Positions 62,639 to 64,000 of a DNA stretch of 64,000 nucleotides are shown piece after piece. The first letter of the stretch is position 1; each line of letters starts with the position of its first letter. The DNA is taken from NCBI GenBank assembly GCA_905221605.1, contig CAJNDS010002413.1, positions 613,042 to 677,041 of the forward strand, read 5' to 3'. Both the position numbers and the translations under genes were made by a program. The notes under the pieces were generated by a model, which saw only the letters and a program-made list of their open reading frames with translations, made no database searches and was not told the origin of the DNA. This stretch comes from Symbiodinium natans (Eukaryota; Sar; Dinophyceae; Suessiales; Symbiodiniaceae).

Positions 62639-64000
62639 GGCAACAGGTTCAAGGCGACGCCAAGCAAGTGGAGTTCACGCTGACCAGGCGCGGGAGGGAC
62701 TTCGTCCTCCGCCTTGGCGACCGCATTGCCTATCGGGGTGTAGGTGGAGGCCCTAAGGTGTGCAGGTTAGGACGGGTCACGCAGGTAGATGCTGCCCGTG
62801 CGCAGGTCGGCGTGCACCGCTATCTCCCCGACGCCAGCGGGGTTCGCGTCAAATGGCGGCTTGCATACATCGCCGAGGACGGTGCGCTCACGCTTTCAGA
62901 GGGGACTCGTCCGGCCCACGAAGCGGTTTCCGTCAGGGAGATCATTTCCAAGATCGACCTGAACCGCGACGGCGTGCTTGCTGCAGCCTCGGCCAGAAAG
63001 TTGGACAAGGGGGCGTACTCGTTGCAGGACAGGACGCTCGAGAGAGCGTCTCGCACCAGCACGGGTGTGCTCTCGATCCGAGAGGCCCTCGCGGACCTCT
63101 TGGTCGCGGAACCCCGCGTGTTGCAGCCTAGGGCTTCCCCAGAGTCGGGTGCTGTCGAGAGTTGGTTCCGGCAGTATTTCCTTGGAGGGGTTGCCGATGT
63201 CTTAGAGGTTGCTTGGGGTGACGCGGTCGTCTCCGACGCGGCTAGGAGGCACGGGTACAGGGTTGTTCCCGCTTTTGCGCACGGCAAGCAGGCCTACGGG
63301 ATCACCTGGAACCTGGCCGCAGAAGAGCACTTAGAGGCTATTAGCGGCGCTGTTTTGCGCACAGAGCCGAAGGTGCTCGTGATTGGGCTTGAGGGCAAGA
63401 ATGTGCCCCGGGCTTTCCTCCAGCTAGTCGTCCGGTGTGCGCAGGAACGCACGCGCGCGGGCGCCCACGTCGCGCTGCATTTGCAGGCACAAAAAGGCGA
63501 GTGGGAACCCTGGCGGCTAGAGGAGTGGGGCGCCTTGTTTGGGACGCTCGCAGAGCCACGCTGGCCTTGGGCTTTCGTGCGGGCTGACATATGCCAGTTC
63601 GCGCGGGCCAGTGGCCGCGGCAACCTCGTTGAGAGCGGGGCCCTGTGGCTCGCCGATTTCAGCTTAGAATCGGTAGGTTTGAGGTGTAGTAGGCCGGATG
63701 CGTTAGGCGCAGTGCAGCACAAGCACGTTGGGCGCGCGCAAGCCGACTACAACCTCATAGGGGCGGCTTTCTGCGCATCGCTCCAGGACCTTGGTCTGAG
63801 GGGCGCAGAAGAGCTGTGCACCGCTGCAGTTGAAAGCTTTCCAGCCACTGCGGGTGCAGATAGCGCCGCGGCTGCGCCACAGCCCTCTCCAGTCGTTCCC
63901 CTCCCGGACGTGCGCTCGGGCGAGGACCTCACGCCAGCAGAGCGTGCGGAGCTGGATAAGGAGGTGGATAAGTATGCCGCTGAGAAGGAAGCGTTTTGGC
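62419..64000 (+). CDS. Open frame downstream of integrase, degenerate methyltransferase-like (tentative), runs off the window
   Basis: About 1.58 kb without a stop, no ATG at its head; convincing protein begins near 62,560 (ADGAESREPVVFEDD). Contains FVLRLGDRIAYRG and VTQVDAARAQVGVHRYLPD. A Rossmann-like alternation follows: VADVLEVAWGDAVVSDAARR, then HGYRVVPAFAHGKQAYGITW, EPKVLVIGLEGKN and RTRAGAHVALHLQ. Related dinoflagellate retroelement proteins, as I recall them, have a similar layout around a class I methyltransferase-like fold ('LEVFAG..A..GY.V'), but the expected catalytic PPC or PC motif is not present here. Function is unproved; the Cys-poor sequence argues against an active cytosine methyltransferase. 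Confidence 0.5.

Larger units (their letters stand above)
54100..64000 (+). mobile_element. Ty3/gypsy-like retrotransposon, decayed, 3' end outside the window
   Basis: Order is Gag with CCCH fingers, protease-like, RT C-terminal part, RNase H, long unassigned region, integrase, then a further open frame. RNase H before integrase is the Ty3/gypsy order. The coding frame changes at about 55,960, 57,400, 61,440 and twice in 62,450-62,560, and no RT palm is visible, so this copy is probably inactive. The LTR boundary is not defined because the right end is not in the window. GC-rich coding sequence contrasts with the telomeric matrix to its left. Confidence 0.8.

Noticed and set aside
55203-63932. 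Many long minus-strand frames across the gypsy-like element
   Set aside because: Shadows of GC-rich coding sequence; the plus strand carries the recognised domains.

Overview
ORGANISM. The window looks like nuclear DNA of a dinoflagellate, most likely a Symbiodiniaceae-like or related photosynthetic species. The telomere-type repeat is TTTAGGG/CCCTAAA. Introns start with GC or GA more often than GT and end in AG|G. There is an RCC1-like repeat protein of the 'DGSVVTWG ... VQQIQAT' type common in Symbiodinium-like genomes, a single-domain-like type I ketosynthase, and large LTR retrotransposons with dinoflagellate-style Gag and Pol. No bacterial, organellar, tRNA, rRNA or CRISPR features were recognised.

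LAYOUT. (1) 1-53,510 is one long split gene on the + strand. Twenty-five short exons (18-65 nt each, about 1.04 kb in total, 807-53,510) spell a nearly complete beta-ketoacyl synthase (KS) domain. All three catalytic residues are visible and every exon-exon junction I could place keeps the frame. About 98% of the gene is intron, made largely of degenerate to perfect TTTAGGG or CCCTAAA arrays. (2) The KS intron 17,621-42,007 (24.4 kb) holds a second complete same-strand gene, 18,992-39,434. It has 20 exons encoding a ubiquitin-like N-terminus followed by nine RCC1-like repeats, again with telomeric-repeat introns. (3) The KS intron 42,966-51,934 holds an intact-looking Ty1/copia element on the minus strand (43,260-50,819), with LTRs identical by eye and a 5-bp target duplication CTAAA inside a CCCTAAA array. 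(4) From about 54.1 kb to the window end lies a + strand Ty3/gypsy-like element with several frame breaks, CCCH zinc fingers in Gag, no visible reverse transcriptase palm, and a large extra region between RNase H and integrase.

SMALLER ELEMENTS. At least five families of short foldback (MITE-like) elements, one 1.95-kb element with terminal inverted repeats packed with tandem repeats, several minisatellites, and long homopolymer runs (including about 120 nt of nearly pure G) sit in the introns.

MAIN POINT. Telomere-type arrays here behave like mobile intron bodies. Three blocks are flanked by perfect 15-18 bp direct copies of exon sequence, and one interrupts a foldback element with a 6-bp duplication. 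In many longer introns the G-rich strand comes after the donor and the C-rich strand, which contains branch-point-like CTAAAC, comes before the acceptor. The reverse order is rare. All exon models were read by eye from sequence and would need RNA evidence.
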